Shown one piece after another: positions 17,624-27,605 of a stretch of 64,000 bases of DNA. Position 1 is the first letter of the stretch, and each line of letters opens with the position of its first letter. Both the position numbers and the translations under genes were made by a program. The notes beneath the pieces were generated by a model. That model ran no database searches, had not been told where the DNA came from, and saw only the letters and a program-made list of their open reading frames with translations. This DNA comes from Aureimonas sp. AU12 (GTDB lineage Bacteria > Pseudomonadota > Alphaproteobacteria > Rhizobiales > Rhizobiaceae), in NCBI RefSeq assembly GCF_001463705.1, contig NZ_BBWH01000028.1:62001-126000 (forward strand), written 5' to 3'.

Positions 17624-17689
17624 GATGAGGGGCGGCGGCGTGTCGCCCCTCATCGTTCGCCTGGGCGCTTCTCCCCGGAGGGGAGAAGC
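17624..17689. terminator. Tandem hairpins between convergent genes
   Basis: Two consecutive stems lie between the cytochrome and oligopeptidase genes: an 11-bp perfect stem (17624-17634 with 17644-17654) and a 10-bp perfect stem (17667-17676 with 17680-17689). Neither has a long T-run. Confidence 0.6.
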
Positions 17690-17727
17690 TTGGCAGCGTC
17701 GACCGCGATTTCCCTTCCTGAGCCGCG

Positions 17728-19842
17728 TCAGCCCTTCGGCAGAGCGGTGAGGCCCATCAGCTTCAAGGCGAAGGCGTAGATCATCGCGACCTCGTCGAGC
17801 TTGGCGAAGCGGCCGGAGGCGCCGCCGTGGCCGGCGCCCATGTTGGTGCGCAGGATCACCGGATTGTCGTCGGTCTTGCGCTCGCGCAGCCGCGCCACCC
17901 ATTTCGCCGGTTCCCAATAGGTCACGCGCGGATCGGTCAGGCCCGCGAGCGCCAGGATCGGCGGATAGCGCTGCGCGGTCACGTTGTCGTAGGGGCTGTA
18001 GCTGGCGATGGTGGCGTAGTCCGCCGGGGAGGCGATCGGGTTGCCCCATTCCGGCCATTCGGGCGGCGTCAGCGGCAGCGTGTCGTCGAGCATCGTGTTG
18101 ATGACGTCGACGAAGGGCACCACCGCGATGATGCCGCCGAACTTCTCGGGCGCCATGTTCGCCACCGCGCCCATCAGCATGCCGCCGGCCGAGCCGCCCT
18201 GCGCCACGATGCGCGGATAGCTGGTGAACTTCTCGGCCACGAGGTTGTCGGCCACCGCGATGAAGTCGGTGAACGTATTGCGCTTGTGCTCGCGCCGGCC
18301 GGCCTCGTACCAGCGGAACCCCTTGTCCTTGCCGCCGCGAATGTGCGCGATGGCCCAGACGAAACCGCGATCCACCAGCGACAGGCAGTTGGTGTTGAAC
18401 GAGGCGGGGATGGTGATGCCGTAGGAGCCGTAGCCGTAGAGCATGCAGGGCGCCGAGCCGTCGAGCGGCGTGTCCTTGCGGTAAACGATCGAGACGGGAA
18501 TGGTCTCGCCGTCGGCCGCCGGCGCGAGGATGCGGCGCGTGACGTAGTCGGCGGGATCGTGGCCGGAGGGGACTTCCTGCGTCTTCAGGAGGCGGCGCTC
18601 GCGCGTCTCCACATTGTAGTCGAAGGTCTGGTTCGGCGTTGTCAGCGACGAATAGGAGAAACGGATCTCGTCGGTGTCGTATTCGTAGGTGCCGCCGAGG
18701 CCGAGCGAATAGGCCTCCTCGTCGAAGGCGACGACATGCTCGACGCCGTCGAGCAGGCGCTTCACGACGATGCGCGGCAGGCCGTTGCGGCGCTCCAGCC
18801 AGATCAGGTGGCGCTTGAGCACGAGATGGCCGAGCAGCAGGCGCCCGTCCTCGTGCGGAACGAGGTCGGTCCAGTGGGCGCGTTCGGGCGAGATCGCGGG
18901 GGCCGTCACGATCTTGAAGTCGCGGGCGCCGTCGGCATTGGTGAGGATGTAGAGGGTGCCGTCGCCCTCGTCGACATCGTACTCGACGCCGGTCTCGCGC
19001 GGGGCGACGAGGCGCGGGGCGGCACTCGGGTCGCCGGCCGGGATCAGCCAAGCTTCCGAGGTCTCATGGTCGTGGATGTCGACGACGATGTAATCGCCGG
19101 ACTGGGTGGAGCCGACGCCCATGAAGAAGCCGGTGTCGCCCTCCTCGTAGATCAGGCGGTCGTCCGCCGTCGCGGTGCCGAGCACGTGGTAGAAGACCTC
19201 GGCGGGGCGATGGTTGTCGTCGAGCCTCGTGTAGAAGAAGCCGGTCGAGTTCGCGTCCCACTCGACGCCGCCGCTGGTGTTCTCGATCCGCTCGGCGCGG
19301 TCCTCGCCGGTCGCGAGATCGCGCAGCGTGACCGTGTAGAATTCCGAGCCCTTGTCGTCGTAGGACCAGGCGAGCTTGGCATGGTCGGGCGAGTGCTCGA
19401 CGCCGCCGAGCGAGAAGTAGTCGATGCCCTCGGCTTCGCGTTCCGCGTCGAGGATGACGCTCTCCTCGCCGCCTTCTCGCGGCCGGCGCACGAAGCGCGG
19501 ATATTCAGCGCCATGGCGGTAGGAGACGCCGTAGGCGAAGGGCCCGTCCGGCGCGGGCACGGAGCTGTCGTCTTCCTTGATGCGGGCGCGCATCTCGGCG
19601 ATAAGCGCCGCCTTCAGAGGGTCGAGATCGCCGAGCGCCGCATCGGCATAGGCGTTCTCGGCGTCGAGATGAGCGCGGATCGCGGGTTCGAGCAGGCTCG
19701 TGTCCTTGAACATCGCCTGCCAGTTCCCGGCACGCAGCCAGCCGTAGTCGTCGGTACGGGCGATGCCGTGGCGCGTGTCGTCGACAGGCCGACGGTCGGC
19801 GTGCGGCGGCAGGGAGGTCGGCTTCGGCAGGGCGTCGTTCAT
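17728..19842 (-). CDS. ptrB: Oligopeptidase B (S9A prolyl oligopeptidase family)
   Basis: Cytosolic serine peptidase that cleaves short peptides after basic residues, 704 residues, matching the family. The N-terminal seven-bladed beta-propeller covers about residues 75-420. The alpha/beta-hydrolase domain contains the conserved HIRGG (500-504), the nucleophile S551 in GGSAGG, D637 (LTDPRV) and H672 (MGAGHGG). Substrate preference is inferred from family likeness (LYGYGSYG and the RGG segment). It is single-gene, convergent with the cytochromes. Confidence 0.9.
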   Translation of the reverse strand: MNDALPKPTSLPPHADRRPVDDTRHGIARTDDYGWLRAGNWQAMFKDTSLLEPAIRAHLDAENAYADAALGDLDPLKAALIAEMRARIKEDDSSVPAPDGPFAYGVSYRHGAEYPRFVRRPREGGEESVILDAEREAEGIDYFSLGGVEHSPDHAKLAWSYDDKGSEFYTVTLRDLATGEDRAERIENTSGGVEWDANSTGFFYTRLDDNHRPAEVFYHVLGTATADDRLIYEEGDTGFFMGVGSTQSGDYIVVDIHDHETSEAWLIPAGDPSAAPRLVAPRETGVEYDVDEGDGTLYILTNADGARDFKIVTAPAISPERAHWTDLVPHEDGRLLLGHLVLKRHLIWLERRNGLPRIVVKRLLDGVEHVVAFDEEAYSLGLGGTYEYDTDEIRFSYSSLTTPNQTFDYNVETRERRLLKTQEVPSGHDPADYVTRRILAPAADGETIPVSIVYRKDTPLDGSAPCMLYGYGSYGITIPASFNTNCLSLVDRGFVWAIAHIRGGKDKGFRWYEAGRREHKRNTFTDFIAVADNLVAEKFTSYPRIVAQGGSAGGMLMGAVANMAPEKFGGIIAVVPFVDVINTMLDDTLPLTPPEWPEWGNPIASPADYATIASYSPYDNVTAQRYPPILALAGLTDPRVTYWEPAKWVARLRERKTDDNPVILRTNMGAGHGGASGRFAKLDEVAMIYAFALKLMGLTALPKG

Positions 19843-20133
19843 CCGGCGTGTCCGTTCGGGTCTCGTGTTGTCGAAGATGCCCGCCCTCGCGATGCCGATG
19901 CCGGCATCGCGAGGGGAGGCGGTGTCATGGGGGAGAGGGATGGACTCGGGCGCCCGCGATGTCGAGAGCGACGCGGCTCGCCGTCACGTTCGCGTGCGTC
20001 GCACCATCCGCCAATCCCGTCCCACCGGGAGGCATCGGCGGTCCTTCCGCAGATGGGACCTGTCGCTCGCCGACTCAAGCCGGAAACCGACGTCTTCATC
20101 GCTCCAGACCCGCCCGGCAGCGCGGTTCCCGCC
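19843..20133. other. Intergenic region with a perfect 13-bp hairpin
   Basis: The gap between ptrB and the Mrp operon contains a 13-bp inverted repeat (19884-19896 with 19903-19915) with a 6-nt loop and no T-run. It lies 41 bp upstream of the ptrB start, so it is more likely a regulatory site than a terminator. No gene is supported here. Confidence 0.45.
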
Positions 20134-20220
20134 TTGAAACATAGCGCTTGCGCCATAGGGTAAAGGCTGGGATGCAGAAGGGGGCGACGGCCTGCCGCAC
20201 GAAGGGGATTGCAGGACCGG
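20134..20220 (+). promoter_or_regulatory. Candidate promoter and structured leader of the mrp operon
   Basis: TTGAAA (20134-20139) and TAGGGT (20156-20161), 16 nt apart, make a plausible sigma-70 promoter. It would give a leader of about 55 nt. An 8-bp helix with a single bulged A can form between 20188-20195 and 20211-20219, hiding AGGA right before ATG 20221. An upstream GCAG (20174-20177) can instead pair with CTGC (20192-20195). The two pairings exclude each other, as in a translational switch. Function is inferred. Confidence 0.45.
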
Positions 20221-22593
20221 ATGATCAGCCTGTCGAACGGATTTCTGTTTCTCGCGCTTGCCCTTCCGTTCATCGGGGCTCTCTTCGCACCGGTCTCCAT
20301 CATTCTCCTCGGACGGCTCGGCTCGCTCGTGCTCGCCCTGTTCCCGATCTCCGCGCTCGCGATCTTCTTCCAGCAGAGCGCGCAGGTGCAGAGCCGCGTT
20401 CCCATCCTCTTCGGCTTCGACTGGATTCCCGCCTTCGGCGTGCGCCTCGCCTTCCGCCTCGACGGCCTAAGCTTCGGCTTCGCCTTCCTCATCCTGTCGA
20501 TCGGCGCGCTCGTCGTGCTCTATTCCGGCGGCTACATGCCGAAGGGCTCGCGGCGCGGGCGGTTCTTCGCCTTCATCCTCATGTTCATGGGCTCGATGCT
20601 CGGGCTCGTCCTCGCCGACGATCTGATCACGCTCTTCGTCTTCTGGGAGCTGACCTCGATCACCTCCTTCCTGCTCATCGGCTTCGACCATGAGCGCGAG
20701 GCGGCGCGGCGCGGCGCGATCCAGGCACTGGTGATCACCGGCGGCGGCGGGCTCGCGCTGCTGGCGGGGCTGCTGCTCATCCGCGAGGCCACCGGCTTCA
20801 CCTCGATGAGCCAGCTTCTCGAAGCGCCCGACGCGCTGCGCACGAGCGCGATCTACGGCCCGGCGCTGCTTCTCGTCCTGGCGGGCGCCTTTACCAAGTC
20901 GGCACAGATGCCGTTCCACGTCTGGCTGCCGAACGCGATGGAGGCGCCGACCCCCGTCTCGGCCTATCTCCACTCCGCCACGATGGTGAAGGCCGGCATC
21001 TACCTGCTCATGCGCATGTTCCCCGTGCTCGGCGGCACCATGCTGTGGGAGACGATCCTGCCGTTCTTCGGCGGCGTGACGCTGGTGGTCGGCGCCTTCC
21101 TGGCGATCCGGCAGAGCGACATCAAGCTGATGCTCGCCTATACGACCGTCGCCTCGCTCGGCCTCCTCGTCATGCTTCTCGGCATCGGCTCGGAGCTCGC
21201 GATCGAGGCAGCCGTGCTCTACCTCTTCGCCCATTCGCTGGCCAAGGCCTGCCTCTTCATGGTGGCCGGCTCGATCGATCACGGCGCCGGCACGCGCGAC
21301 ATCCGCGCCCTTGGTGGCCTCGCCCGCAAGATGCCCGTCACCTTCGCCGCCGCGCTTCTGGGGGCCGCCGCGATGGGCGGCCTGCCGCCGCTCTTCGGCT
21401 TCCTGGCGAAGGAAGAGGTCTATGCGGCCACGGCGACGCTGGACGCCACCGGCATCCTCACCACCTCGGCAGCGCTCATCGGAAACGCGTTGATGTTCGC
21501 GGTGGCGCTGATGGTGGCGATCAAGCCGTTCACCGGCCCGCTGCCGTCGGGGCTTCGGCGCGCCCACGAGCCGGGCGTGCTCGTCTGGATCGGGCCGCTC
21601 ATCCTCGGGATCGTCGGCCTCCTCGCCGCGATCTTCTCGCGCACCACGCACCAGTTCATCTCCAACCCGATGTCGCCGCCGGATCCCTCCGGCGCGCTCG
21701 CGGTCGACATCGCGCTCGGCTTCCATCTCGGCCCGGCGCTCATCCTGTCGGTGATCACGGTGGCGGCCGGCATCGTGCTCTTCCTCAACGCCCAGCGGAT
21801 GCGCACGTTCGTCGCCTCGACGCTGCGCAGCATCGGCTGGGGGCCGGACAAGGGCTTCGACCAGCTGATGCGCGCCCTCGTCACCGGCTCGTTCCGTCTG
21901 ACCAACCGCCTGCAGCCGGGACGGCTCGACGTCTACATGCGCGTCACCTTCGGCGTGATCGTCGCCACCGTCTGGATCACCATGGTCTGGACGGGCTCGC
22001 TGCCGAGCATGCCGGCCATGCCGCGCCTGTTCTTCTACGAGTGGGCCGTCATCGGCATCATCGTCCTCGGCGTCTTCATCGTGGTGATGGCCAACAGCCG
22101 CCTGACGGCGATCGTCTCGCTGGGCATCCAGGGCCTTGCGGTGGCGCTTCTCTTCATGCTGCTCGGCGCGCCCGATCTCTCCTTCACCCAGTTCATGGTG
22201 GAGATCCTGTCGGTCGCGATCCTCGCCCTCGTGATGACGCGCCTGCGCCTGATGCCGGCCGACCGGCGGCCGCTGCGCAAGATCGTGCCGGAGGCCATTC
22301 TCGCCACCGCCGGCGGCGCCGGGCTTGCGCTCTTCCTCCTGTCGATCACGCAGCGCGCCTTCGACCCGACGATCTCCGACTTCTTCACGCGCTACAGCTA
22401 TACGATCGCCCACGGCCGCAACATCGTGAACGTCATCCTCGTCGACTTCCGCGGCGTCGACACGATGGGCGAGATCGCTGTGGTGCTGACCACGGGCGCC
22501 GCGATCCTCGCGCTGGTGCGCATCCGCGCTGCCAAGCCCGACGTGCGCCATTCCCGCAAGCGACGCCGGCGGTCCGGGGAGCTGCATTCATGA
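20221..22593 (+). CDS. mrpA: Mrp Na+/H+ antiporter subunit A
   Basis: Largest subunit of the multi-subunit Na+(K+)/H+ antiporter, 790 residues, with about 20 membrane helices. Residues 1-500 are homologous to complex I subunit Nuo[43 protein letters not shown] in two parts, and [12 protein letters not shown] carry the conserved Glu and Lys of the proton channel. Residues about 600-775 form the MbhD/MbhE-like C-terminal part with the [12 protein letters not shown] motif. ATG 20221 is preferred; a TTG at 20209 with AAGGGG upstream is possible. The stop overlaps the mrpB start (ATGA). Confidence 0.93.
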   Translation: MISLSNGFLFLALALPFIGALFAPVSIILLGRLGSLVLALFPISALAIFFQQSAQVQSRVPILFGFDWIPAFGVRLAFRLDGLSFGFAFLILSIGALVVLYSGGYMPKGSRRGRFFAFILMFMGSMLGLVLADDLITLFVFWELTSITSFLLIGFDHEREAARRGAIQALVITGGGGLALLAGLLLIREATGFTSMSQLLEAPDALRTSAIYGPALLLVLAGAFTKSAQMPFHVWLPNAMEAPTPVSAYLHSATMVKAGIYLLMRMFPVLGGTMLWETILPFFGGVTLVVGAFLAIRQSDIKLMLAYTTVASLGLLVMLLGIGSELAIEAAVLYLFAHSLAKACLFMVAGSIDHGAGTRDIRALGGLARKMPVTFAAALLGAAAMGGLPPLFGFLAKEEVYAATATLDATGILTTSAALIGNALMFAVALMVAIKPFTGPLPSGLRRAHEPGVLVWIGPLILGIVGLLAAIFSRTTHQFISNPMSPPDPSGALAVDIALGFHLGPALILSVITVAAGIVLFLNAQRMRTFVASTLRSIGWGPDKGFDQLMRALVTGSFRLTNRLQPGRLDVYMRVTFGVIVATVWITMVWTGSLPSMPAMPRLFFYEWAVIGIIVLGVFIVVMANSRLTAIVSLGIQGLAVALLFMLLGAPDLSFTQFMVEILSVAILALVMTRLRLMPADRRPLRKIVPEAILATAGGAGLALFLLSITQRAFDPTISDFFTRYSYTIAHGRNIVNVILVDFRGVDTMGEIAVVLTTGAAILALVRIRAAKPDVRHSRKRRRRSGELHS

Positions 22594-23009
22594 GAACGCT
22601 GATCTTCCGCGTCACCGCGCCGTATCTGACGGCGCTGATGCTGCTCTTCTCGCTCTTCGTGCTTCTGCGAGGCCACAACGAGCCGGGCGGCGGCTTCATC
22701 GGCGGGCTGATCGCCTCCTCGGCCATCGCCGTCTACGGCATGGCCTGCGGGGTCGACGCGGTGCGCCGCGCGTTGCACTTCCACCCGATCGGCTTTGCCG
22801 GTTTCGGCCTGATCATGGCGGTGGTCGCCGGCTTCCTGCCGGTCTTCGCCAGTTCCCAGTTCATGACCGGCCTCTGGCTGTTCATCAACATCGCGGGAAG
22901 CGAGATCGCCCTGTCGACGACACTGCTCTTCGACGTCGGCGTCTATCTGGTGATCGTCGGTGCCATCTCCGCCATCGCCCTGTCGCTCGAGGAGCGCTAC
23001 TCTGGATGA
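22590..23009 (+). CDS. mrpB: Mrp antiporter subunit B
   Basis: A 139-residue membrane protein with four hydrophobic helices, matching MrpB/MnhB. It contains the conserved [13 protein letters not shown] segment (about 28-40) and a late SLEERY. The ATG overlaps the mrpA stop by 4 bp, so translation should be coupled. In many rhizobial pha/mrp operons subunits A and B are one fused chain; here they are separate. Confidence 0.92.
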   Translation: MRTLIFRVTAPYLTALMLLFSLFVLLRGHNEPGGGFIGGLIASSAIAVYGMACGVDAVRRALHFHPIGFAGFGLIMAVVAGFLPVFASSQFMTGLWLFINIAGSEIALSTTLLFDVGVYLVIVGAISAIALSLEERYSG

Positions 23010-23021
23010 GCGAAGCCTGAC

Positions 23022-23399
23022 ATGAACATCGCATTGTCGTTTCTCGTCGGGATCATGTTCTCGGTCACGATCTACCTGCTCCTGTCGCGCTACATCATCC
23101 GCATGCTGCTCGGCGTGGTGCTGCTCGGGAACTCCGTCAACCTGTCGCTCTTCGTCGCCGGCCGCATCGGCCCGATCGCGCCGCCGCTGATCCCCAACGA
23201 CCTGCAGGTGCCGCCGCAGGCGGTCGCCAACCCGTTTCCGCAAGCGCTCATCCTGACCGCGATCGTCATCTCCTTCTCGTTCTTCGTGTTCCTGCTGGTG
23301 CTGACCTACCGCACCTATCAGGACCTCGAGACCGACGACACGAACGAGATGCGCGTCGCCGAACCCGAGGACGAGGGGCTGCCGCCCCTCGGCTACTAG
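23022..23399 (+). CDS. mrpC: Mrp antiporter subunit C
   Basis: A 125-residue NuoK-like subunit with three membrane helices. The conserved LGVVLLGNSVNLSLF segment (about 32-46) is followed by a proline-rich loop (PPLIPNDLQVPPQAVANPF) and the last helix TAIVISFSFFVFLLVL. The acidic tail is typical. It starts 12 bp after mrpB. Confidence 0.93.
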   Translation: MNIALSFLVGIMFSVTIYLLLSRYIIRMLLGVVLLGNSVNLSLFVAGRIGPIAPPLIPNDLQVPPQAVANPFPQALILTAIVISFSFFVFLLVLTYRTYQDLETDDTNEMRVAEPEDEGLPPLGY

Positions 23400-23410
23400 A
23401 GGCCGATCCG

Positions 23411-25099
23411 ATGGAGGAAACCCAGACCCTCATTGCGCAGGCCATGGTGTTCGGCGATTACCACGCCGACCAGTATCTCCTGATCATGCCCGTCATCGTC
23501 TGCTTCGTGTTCGGAGCGGCGCTTCTCATGATGCGCCGGCGCATGGACCTGCATCCGATCATCGCGGTCGCCGGCCTCGTGCTGCTGCTCATCTGCGACA
23601 TCCTGCTTCTGTGGCGCATTGCCGATGGCGGGCCGATGTCTATGGCGATGGGCGGATGGAAGCCGCCCTACGGCATCTCCTTCACCGCCGATCTCCTTTC
23701 GGCGCTGTTCCTCACCGTGGCGGGCTTCGCGGGTCTGGCCTGCGGCATCTATGCGGGCGCCTCGATCGACGAGGAGGGCCGGCGCTACGGCTTCTATCCC
23801 TTCCTGTTCATGATCATGGGCGGCGTGTCCGGCGCCTTCCTCACCGGTGATATCTTCAACCTCTACGTCTGGTTCGAGGTGCTGCTCATCGGTTCCTTCG
23901 GCCTCCTGATCCTCGGATCGGAGCGCGAGCAGCTCGACGGCGCCACCAAATACTGCTTCCTCAACCTCATTGGCGCGACGCTTTTCCTGCTGACCACCGG
24001 CTATCTCTACGGCGTGTTCGGCACGCTCAACATGGCCGACATCGCGCTGAAATCGGCCAAGCTCGAGGGCAACGGCGTCCTCCTCACCATCGCCTCGCTC
24101 TATCTCGTGGCCTTCTCGATGAAGGCGGCGGCCTTTCCGCTGAACTTCTGGCTGCCGGCCTCCTATCACACGCCCCGTTTCGTCGTATCGGCGCTCTTCG
24201 CCGGCCTCCTGACGAAGGTCGGCATTTACGCGCTGATCCGCGTCGTGCTCATGCTGTTTCCGCCAGAGCGGGGCGGCCTCGGCTTCGTCATCGCCTGGAT
24301 GGCGGCGCTGACCATGCTGATCGGCGCGATCGGCGCGCTGGCGCAGACCGACCTACGCCGTCTCCTCAACTACGTGGTGATCACCGGCATCGGCACGATC
24401 CTCGCCGGCCTTGCCATTCCGCCCGTCCTCGAAAGCACCTCCGACGCCATCACCACGGGCGCGGCCAACGTCATCCGCTCGGCGGCCACCGGCGCCTTCG
24501 CCGACGGCATCTCGGCGGAAGGACCGCTCGCCACCGGCCTGTCGGGCGCGATCTTCTACGCGCTGCATTCGGTCGTGGTGATGACCGCGCTCTATCTGGC
24601 AGCCGGCGTCGCGGCCTTCCGCAACGGCTCCTCTTCGCTGCACGAGATGGGCGGTCTCTGGCGCCGGCATCCGCTGTTCTCGGCGATGGTGCTGGTTCTG
24701 CTTCTGGCGGTTTCCGGCCTGCCGCCCTTCTCGGGTTTCTGGCCGAAGATGCTGCTGGTGCGTGCCTCGCTCGCCGCCGACCTGCCCTGGCTGGCGACGG
24801 CCGTGCTCGTCTCGGGCTTCCTCCTGACGATCGCCTGCGTGCGCGTCTTCGCGCTGGCCTTCTGGCGGCCGCTGCCGGTGCAGCCGGAAGGAGGCGACGC
24901 GCATGCCGGCTCCGACGACGCCTTCCGTGCGCCGCCGCCCGGCCGGCCGCTGGCGCTCGTGCCGCTCGTCGGCCTGTCGATCTTCGTCGTGGCGGTCGGG
25001 GTCTGGCCGGAATGGCTGGCCGAACTCACCTTCGCCTCGGCCCATGAGATCCTGAAGCCGACCGCCTATCTCTCCTCCGTGCTGGGGGGCACGCCATGA
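23411..25099 (+). CDS. mrpD: Mrp antiporter subunit D
   Basis: A NuoN/NuoM-like proton-channel subunit, 562 residues, with about 14 helices. Conserved elements are [17 protein letters not shown] with the key Glu (about 150-166), [20 protein letters not shown] (two parts) with the key Lys, and the C-terminal [17 protein letters not shown]. It works with MrpA in coupling proton and cation movement. The stop overlaps the mrpE start by 4 bp. Confidence 0.93.
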   Translation: MEETQTLIAQAMVFGDYHADQYLLIMPVIVCFVFGAALLMMRRRMDLHPIIAVAGLVLLLICDILLLWRIADGGPMSMAMGGWKPPYGISFTADLLSALFLTVAGFAGLACGIYAGASIDEEGRRYGFYPFLFMIMGGVSGAFLTGDIFNLYVWFEVLLIGSFGLLILGSEREQLDGATKYCFLNLIGATLFLLTTGYLYGVFGTLNMADIALKSAKLEGNGVLLTIASLYLVAFSMKAAAFPLNFWLPASYHTPRFVVSALFAGLLTKVGIYALIRVVLMLFPPERGGLGFVIAWMAALTMLIGAIGALAQTDLRRLLNYVVITGIGTILAGLAIPPVLESTSDAITTGAANVIRSAATGAFADGISAEGPLATGLSGAIFYALHSVVVMTALYLAAGVAAFRNGSSSLHEMGGLWRRHPLFSAMVLVLLLAVSGLPPFSGFWPKMLLVRASLAADLPWLATAVLVSGFLLTIACVRVFALAFWRPLPVQPEGGDAHAGSDDAFRAPPPGRPLALVPLVGLSIFVVAVGVWPEWLAELTFASAHEILKPTAYLSSVLGGTP

Positions 25100-25569
25100 A
25101 CCCCTTCGTCGCCAACCTGCTGCTGGCGCTCGTCTGGCTGGTCGTCACCGGCGGTTTCAGCCTCGCCAATCTCATCTTCGGCTTCCTCATCGGGGCCGGG
25201 ACGCTGTTCCTCATCCGCGAGCAGATCGGCGCCGGCGGCTATTTCGGCCGGGGCCGGAAAGTCGTCTCGCTCATCGCCTTCCTGTTCTACGATCTGGCGA
25301 TCTCGGCCTGGCGCGTGGCGCGTGTCGTCTCGGCCCGCAAGCTCGACGTGAAGCCCGGCGTCTTCCTCTACAAGCACCGCGTCGACAGCGAATTCGAGAT
25401 CGCGCTCCTGTCCAACCTCGTCGGGCTGACGCCGGGCACGCTGATCTTCGACATTTCCGACGACGAGCGCACGTTGTTCGTCCACGCCCTCGACTGCTCC
25501 GACCCCGATGCGCGCCGCCGCGAGATCGCCGACGGGTTCGAGCGGCGCATCCTGGAGGTCTTCCGATGA
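25096..25569 (+). CDS. mrpE: Mrp antiporter subunit E
   Basis: A 157-residue subunit with two N-terminal membrane helices and a cytoplasmic domain. It shows the family motif [27 protein letters not shown] (in part at about 110-135) and the preceding [15 protein letters not shown]. MrpE helps assemble the complex rather than forming the ion path. ATGA overlaps link it to mrpD before and mrpF after. Confidence 0.92.
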   Translation: MNPFVANLLLALVWLVVTGGFSLANLIFGFLIGAGTLFLIREQIGAGGYFGRGRKVVSLIAFLFYDLAISAWRVARVVSARKLDVKPGVFLYKHRVDSEFEIALLSNLVGLTPGTLIFDISDDERTLFVHALDCSDPDARRREIADGFERRILEVFR

Positions 25570-25931
25570 AGTTCCAGCAGTTCTCCGAACGCTTCCTCGA
25601 AGTCTCGCTCGACATCGCGCTGGCGCTGCTGTGCCTGTCCTTCTTCCTCACGGTGATCCGCATCTGGCGCGGGCCGACCCTGCCGGACCGGGTGCTCGGC
25701 CTCGACGTCCTCACCGGCTCGGCCATCGGCTTCATCGCCGTCATCGGCATCGACACCGGCTTCACGCTCTATGTCGACGTCGCCATCGCGCTCGGTCTCG
25801 TCAGCTTCCTCGCCACCATCTCGTTCGCCCGCTTCATCCTGGCGCGCGGCGACACCGAGCGTTCGCCCGTCGCGGCGGTGACGGATGCCGATGCCGATCG
25901 CGCGGTGCTCGGCGACGGAGCGGCATCGTGA
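25566..25931 (+). CDS. mrpF: Mrp antiporter subunit F
   Basis: A 121-residue subunit with three membrane helices. The conserved [16 protein letters not shown] (about 33-48) carries the family Asp important for Na+ extrusion. The C-terminal 25 residues are an Ala/Asp-rich extension. It overlaps mrpE by ATGA and mrpG by GTGA. Confidence 0.9.
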   Translation: MKFQQFSERFLEVSLDIALALLCLSFFLTVIRIWRGPTLPDRVLGLDVLTGSAIGFIAVIGIDTGFTLYVDVAIALGLVSFLATISFARFILARGDTERSPVAAVTDADADRAVLGDGAAS

Positions 25932-26317
25932 GCGGGCTTGGCAACATCCTCGCCGGCATCTTCGTGATGCTGGGCGCGAGCTTCGCGCTCGTCGCCTCCG
26001 TCGGCATCCTGCGCCTGCCCGATTTCTACACCCGCATCCACGCCGCCTCGAAGGCGGGCACGGTCGGTTCCGTGCTGGCGCTCTTGGCGCTCGCCATCGT
26101 CTCGGTCGAGACGGCCGAAGTGCTGCGCGCCATCGCTGCCATCGTCTTCTTCTTCCTCACCGCGCCGATCTCGGCCCATCTCCTCGGCAAGGCCGCCTAT
26201 TCGGCGGGCTACAAGATGTGGGACGGCTCGGTGCTCGACGAGATGCACGACGGGCCGGCCCGTCCGCTGGAGCCCGGCGGACGCGAGAAGACCGTCGATC
26301 GCCGGCCGATCCTGTGA
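25928..26317 (+). CDS. mrpG: Mrp antiporter subunit G
   Basis: A 129-residue subunit, GTG start overlapping the mrpF stop (GTGA). It has three helices and the family signature [20 protein letters not shown] (within about 25-44), followed by the last helix [19 protein letters not shown]. The hydrophilic tail is longer than in Bacillus MrpG. The start is fixed by the overlap, since longer in-frame readings run into mrpF. Confidence 0.92.
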   Translation: MSGLGNILAGIFVMLGASFALVASVGILRLPDFYTRIHAASKAGTVGSVLALLALAIVSVETAEVLRAIAAIVFFFLTAPISAHLLGKAAYSAGYKMWDGSVLDEMHDGPARPLEPGGREKTVDRRPIL

Positions 26318-26724
26318 CGCCGATCCCAGTTGCGACGGACGCCTCGACCGCTTTCGATCGCCTGTGGCCGCGTCTGGCGGTCGCCTTCGCCGGCCTTTTC
26401 GGCGCCATGGGAACGGCGGGCGCCGCGCTTGCGGCCCATGGTGGCGGCGACCGATCGCTGATCATGGTTGCCTCGGCGATCGCCTTCGTCCATGCACCGG
26501 CCCTACTGGCGCTGGGGTTGGCGGCGAAGGGGCGGCTGCCGGCTCCTGCGATACCGGCGGCGTTCTGGACCGTCGGCGTGCTGCTGTTTTCGGGCGATCT
26601 GGGCTCGCGTAGCGTTCTCGCCGACCGGCTTTTCATCAATGCCGCGCCGACCGGCGGCAGTCTCCTCATCCTTGGGTGGCTGTCGCTCGTCGTGCTCGCC
26701 TTCATCCCGATCCGCCGCGCCTGA
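26314..26724 (+). CDS. DUF423 family membrane protein
   Basis: A 136-residue protein with four hydrophobic segments, matching DUF423 (E. coli YgdD): AFAGLFGAMGTAGAALAAHGG near the start (shown in part), a middle FVHAPALLALGLAA, and PTGGSLLILGWLSLV near the end. Its GTG start overlaps the mrpG stop (GTGA), the same junction type as within the Mrp operon. It is therefore translated with the antiporter genes. Function is unknown; a role in membrane or ion homeostasis is inferred only from this coupling. Confidence 0.8.
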   Translation: MTPIPVATDASTAFDRLWPRLAVAFAGLFGAMGTAGAALAAHGGGDRSLIMVASAIAFVHAPALLALGLAAKGRLPAPAIPAAFWTVGVLLFSGDLGSRSVLADRLFINAAPTGGSLLILGWLSLVVLAFIPIRRA

Positions 26725-26797
26725 CGCCGCCGCTTGACGGCCGGCCCTTCATGATGCCCAACCGGATCGGTGTCGGAATGACAGGGGAGGGGACGAG

Positions 26798-27580
26798 ATG
26801 ACCGGTTTCGACGGCGAACTGTTCGCGGGGCGTACCGTGGTGGTGACGGGGGCGGGCCGGGGCATCGGCGCGGCGGTGGCGGCGGCGTTCCTCGCCTGCG
26901 GCGCGCGCGTCGTCGCCCATGCCGGCCGCACGCTGGAGCATGCCGAGACGGACCTCATGGCGCGGGTGCCCGCCGAGACCCGGGATCGGCTCGTGCTCCT
27001 CACGCAGGATCTCGGCGCGCCCGACGGCGGCAAGGCGCTGGCCGACAAGGTGCTGGCCGAGGTCGGCGTGATCGACGTGCTCGTCAACAATGCGGGCACG
27101 ATGGGCGGGCGCATCCGGGCCGGCGAAGAGACGGCGGCCGACTACGACCACGTGCTCGACCTCAACATCCGCTCCGTGGTGGACCTCACCGGGCGCCTGC
27201 TGCCGGCGCTGCGGGCGGGCACCACGCCGGCCATCGTCAACACGGTCTCGATTTCCGCGCGCTCGGGCGGCAGCGCGGGATCGGCGCTCTATTCGGGCAC
27301 GAAGGCGTTCGTCTCGGCCTGGACGAAGACGCTGGCGAAGGAACTCGCGCCGGATGGCATCCGCGTCAACGCGGTGTCGCCGGGCACGATCATGACCGAT
27401 TTCCACCGGCGCTACTCGTCCGACGAGAAGCTGGCGGCCACCGCCGCCTCGCTGCCGCTGAAGCGCCTCGGGCTGGCGGAGGATTGTGCACCCGCCTACC
27501 TGTTCCTCGCCGCAGATCCGCTCTCGGCCTACATCACCGGGCAGATCCTCGAGGTGAACGGCGGCCAGCTCATGCCTTGA
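26798..27580 (+). CDS. Short-chain dehydrogenase/reductase
   Basis: Classical SDR, 260 residues, NAD(P)-dependent. The Rossmann motif TGAGRGIG lies at about 18-25, NNAG at about 98-101, the catalytic Ser in TVSISARSG and the Y-x-x-x-K pair in LYSGTKAF. The C-terminus ITGQILEVNGG is standard. A strong AGGGGAGGGG precedes the ATG. It follows the DUF423 gene by 73 bp and is convergent with acvB; substrate unknown. Confidence 0.85.
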   Translation: MTGFDGELFAGRTVVVTGAGRGIGAAVAAAFLACGARVVAHAGRTLEHAETDLMARVPAETRDRLVLLTQDLGAPDGGKALADKVLAEVGVIDVLVNNAGTMGGRIRAGEETAADYDHVLDLNIRSVVDLTGRLLPALRAGTTPAIVNTVSISARSGGSAGSALYSGTKAFVSAWTKTLAKELAPDGIRVNAVSPGTIMTDFHRRYSSDEKLAATAASLPLKRLGLAEDCAPAYLFLAADPLSAYITGQILEVNGGQLMP

Positions 27581-27605
27581 GCCACCCCACGGGAGCGCCG
27601 ACCCG

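Noticed and set aside
20467-22587. 706-codon ORF antisense to mrpA
   Set aside because: High-GC antisense shadow: composition is His/Arg/Glu/Asp-rich and repetitive, while the plus strand encodes a clear MrpA.
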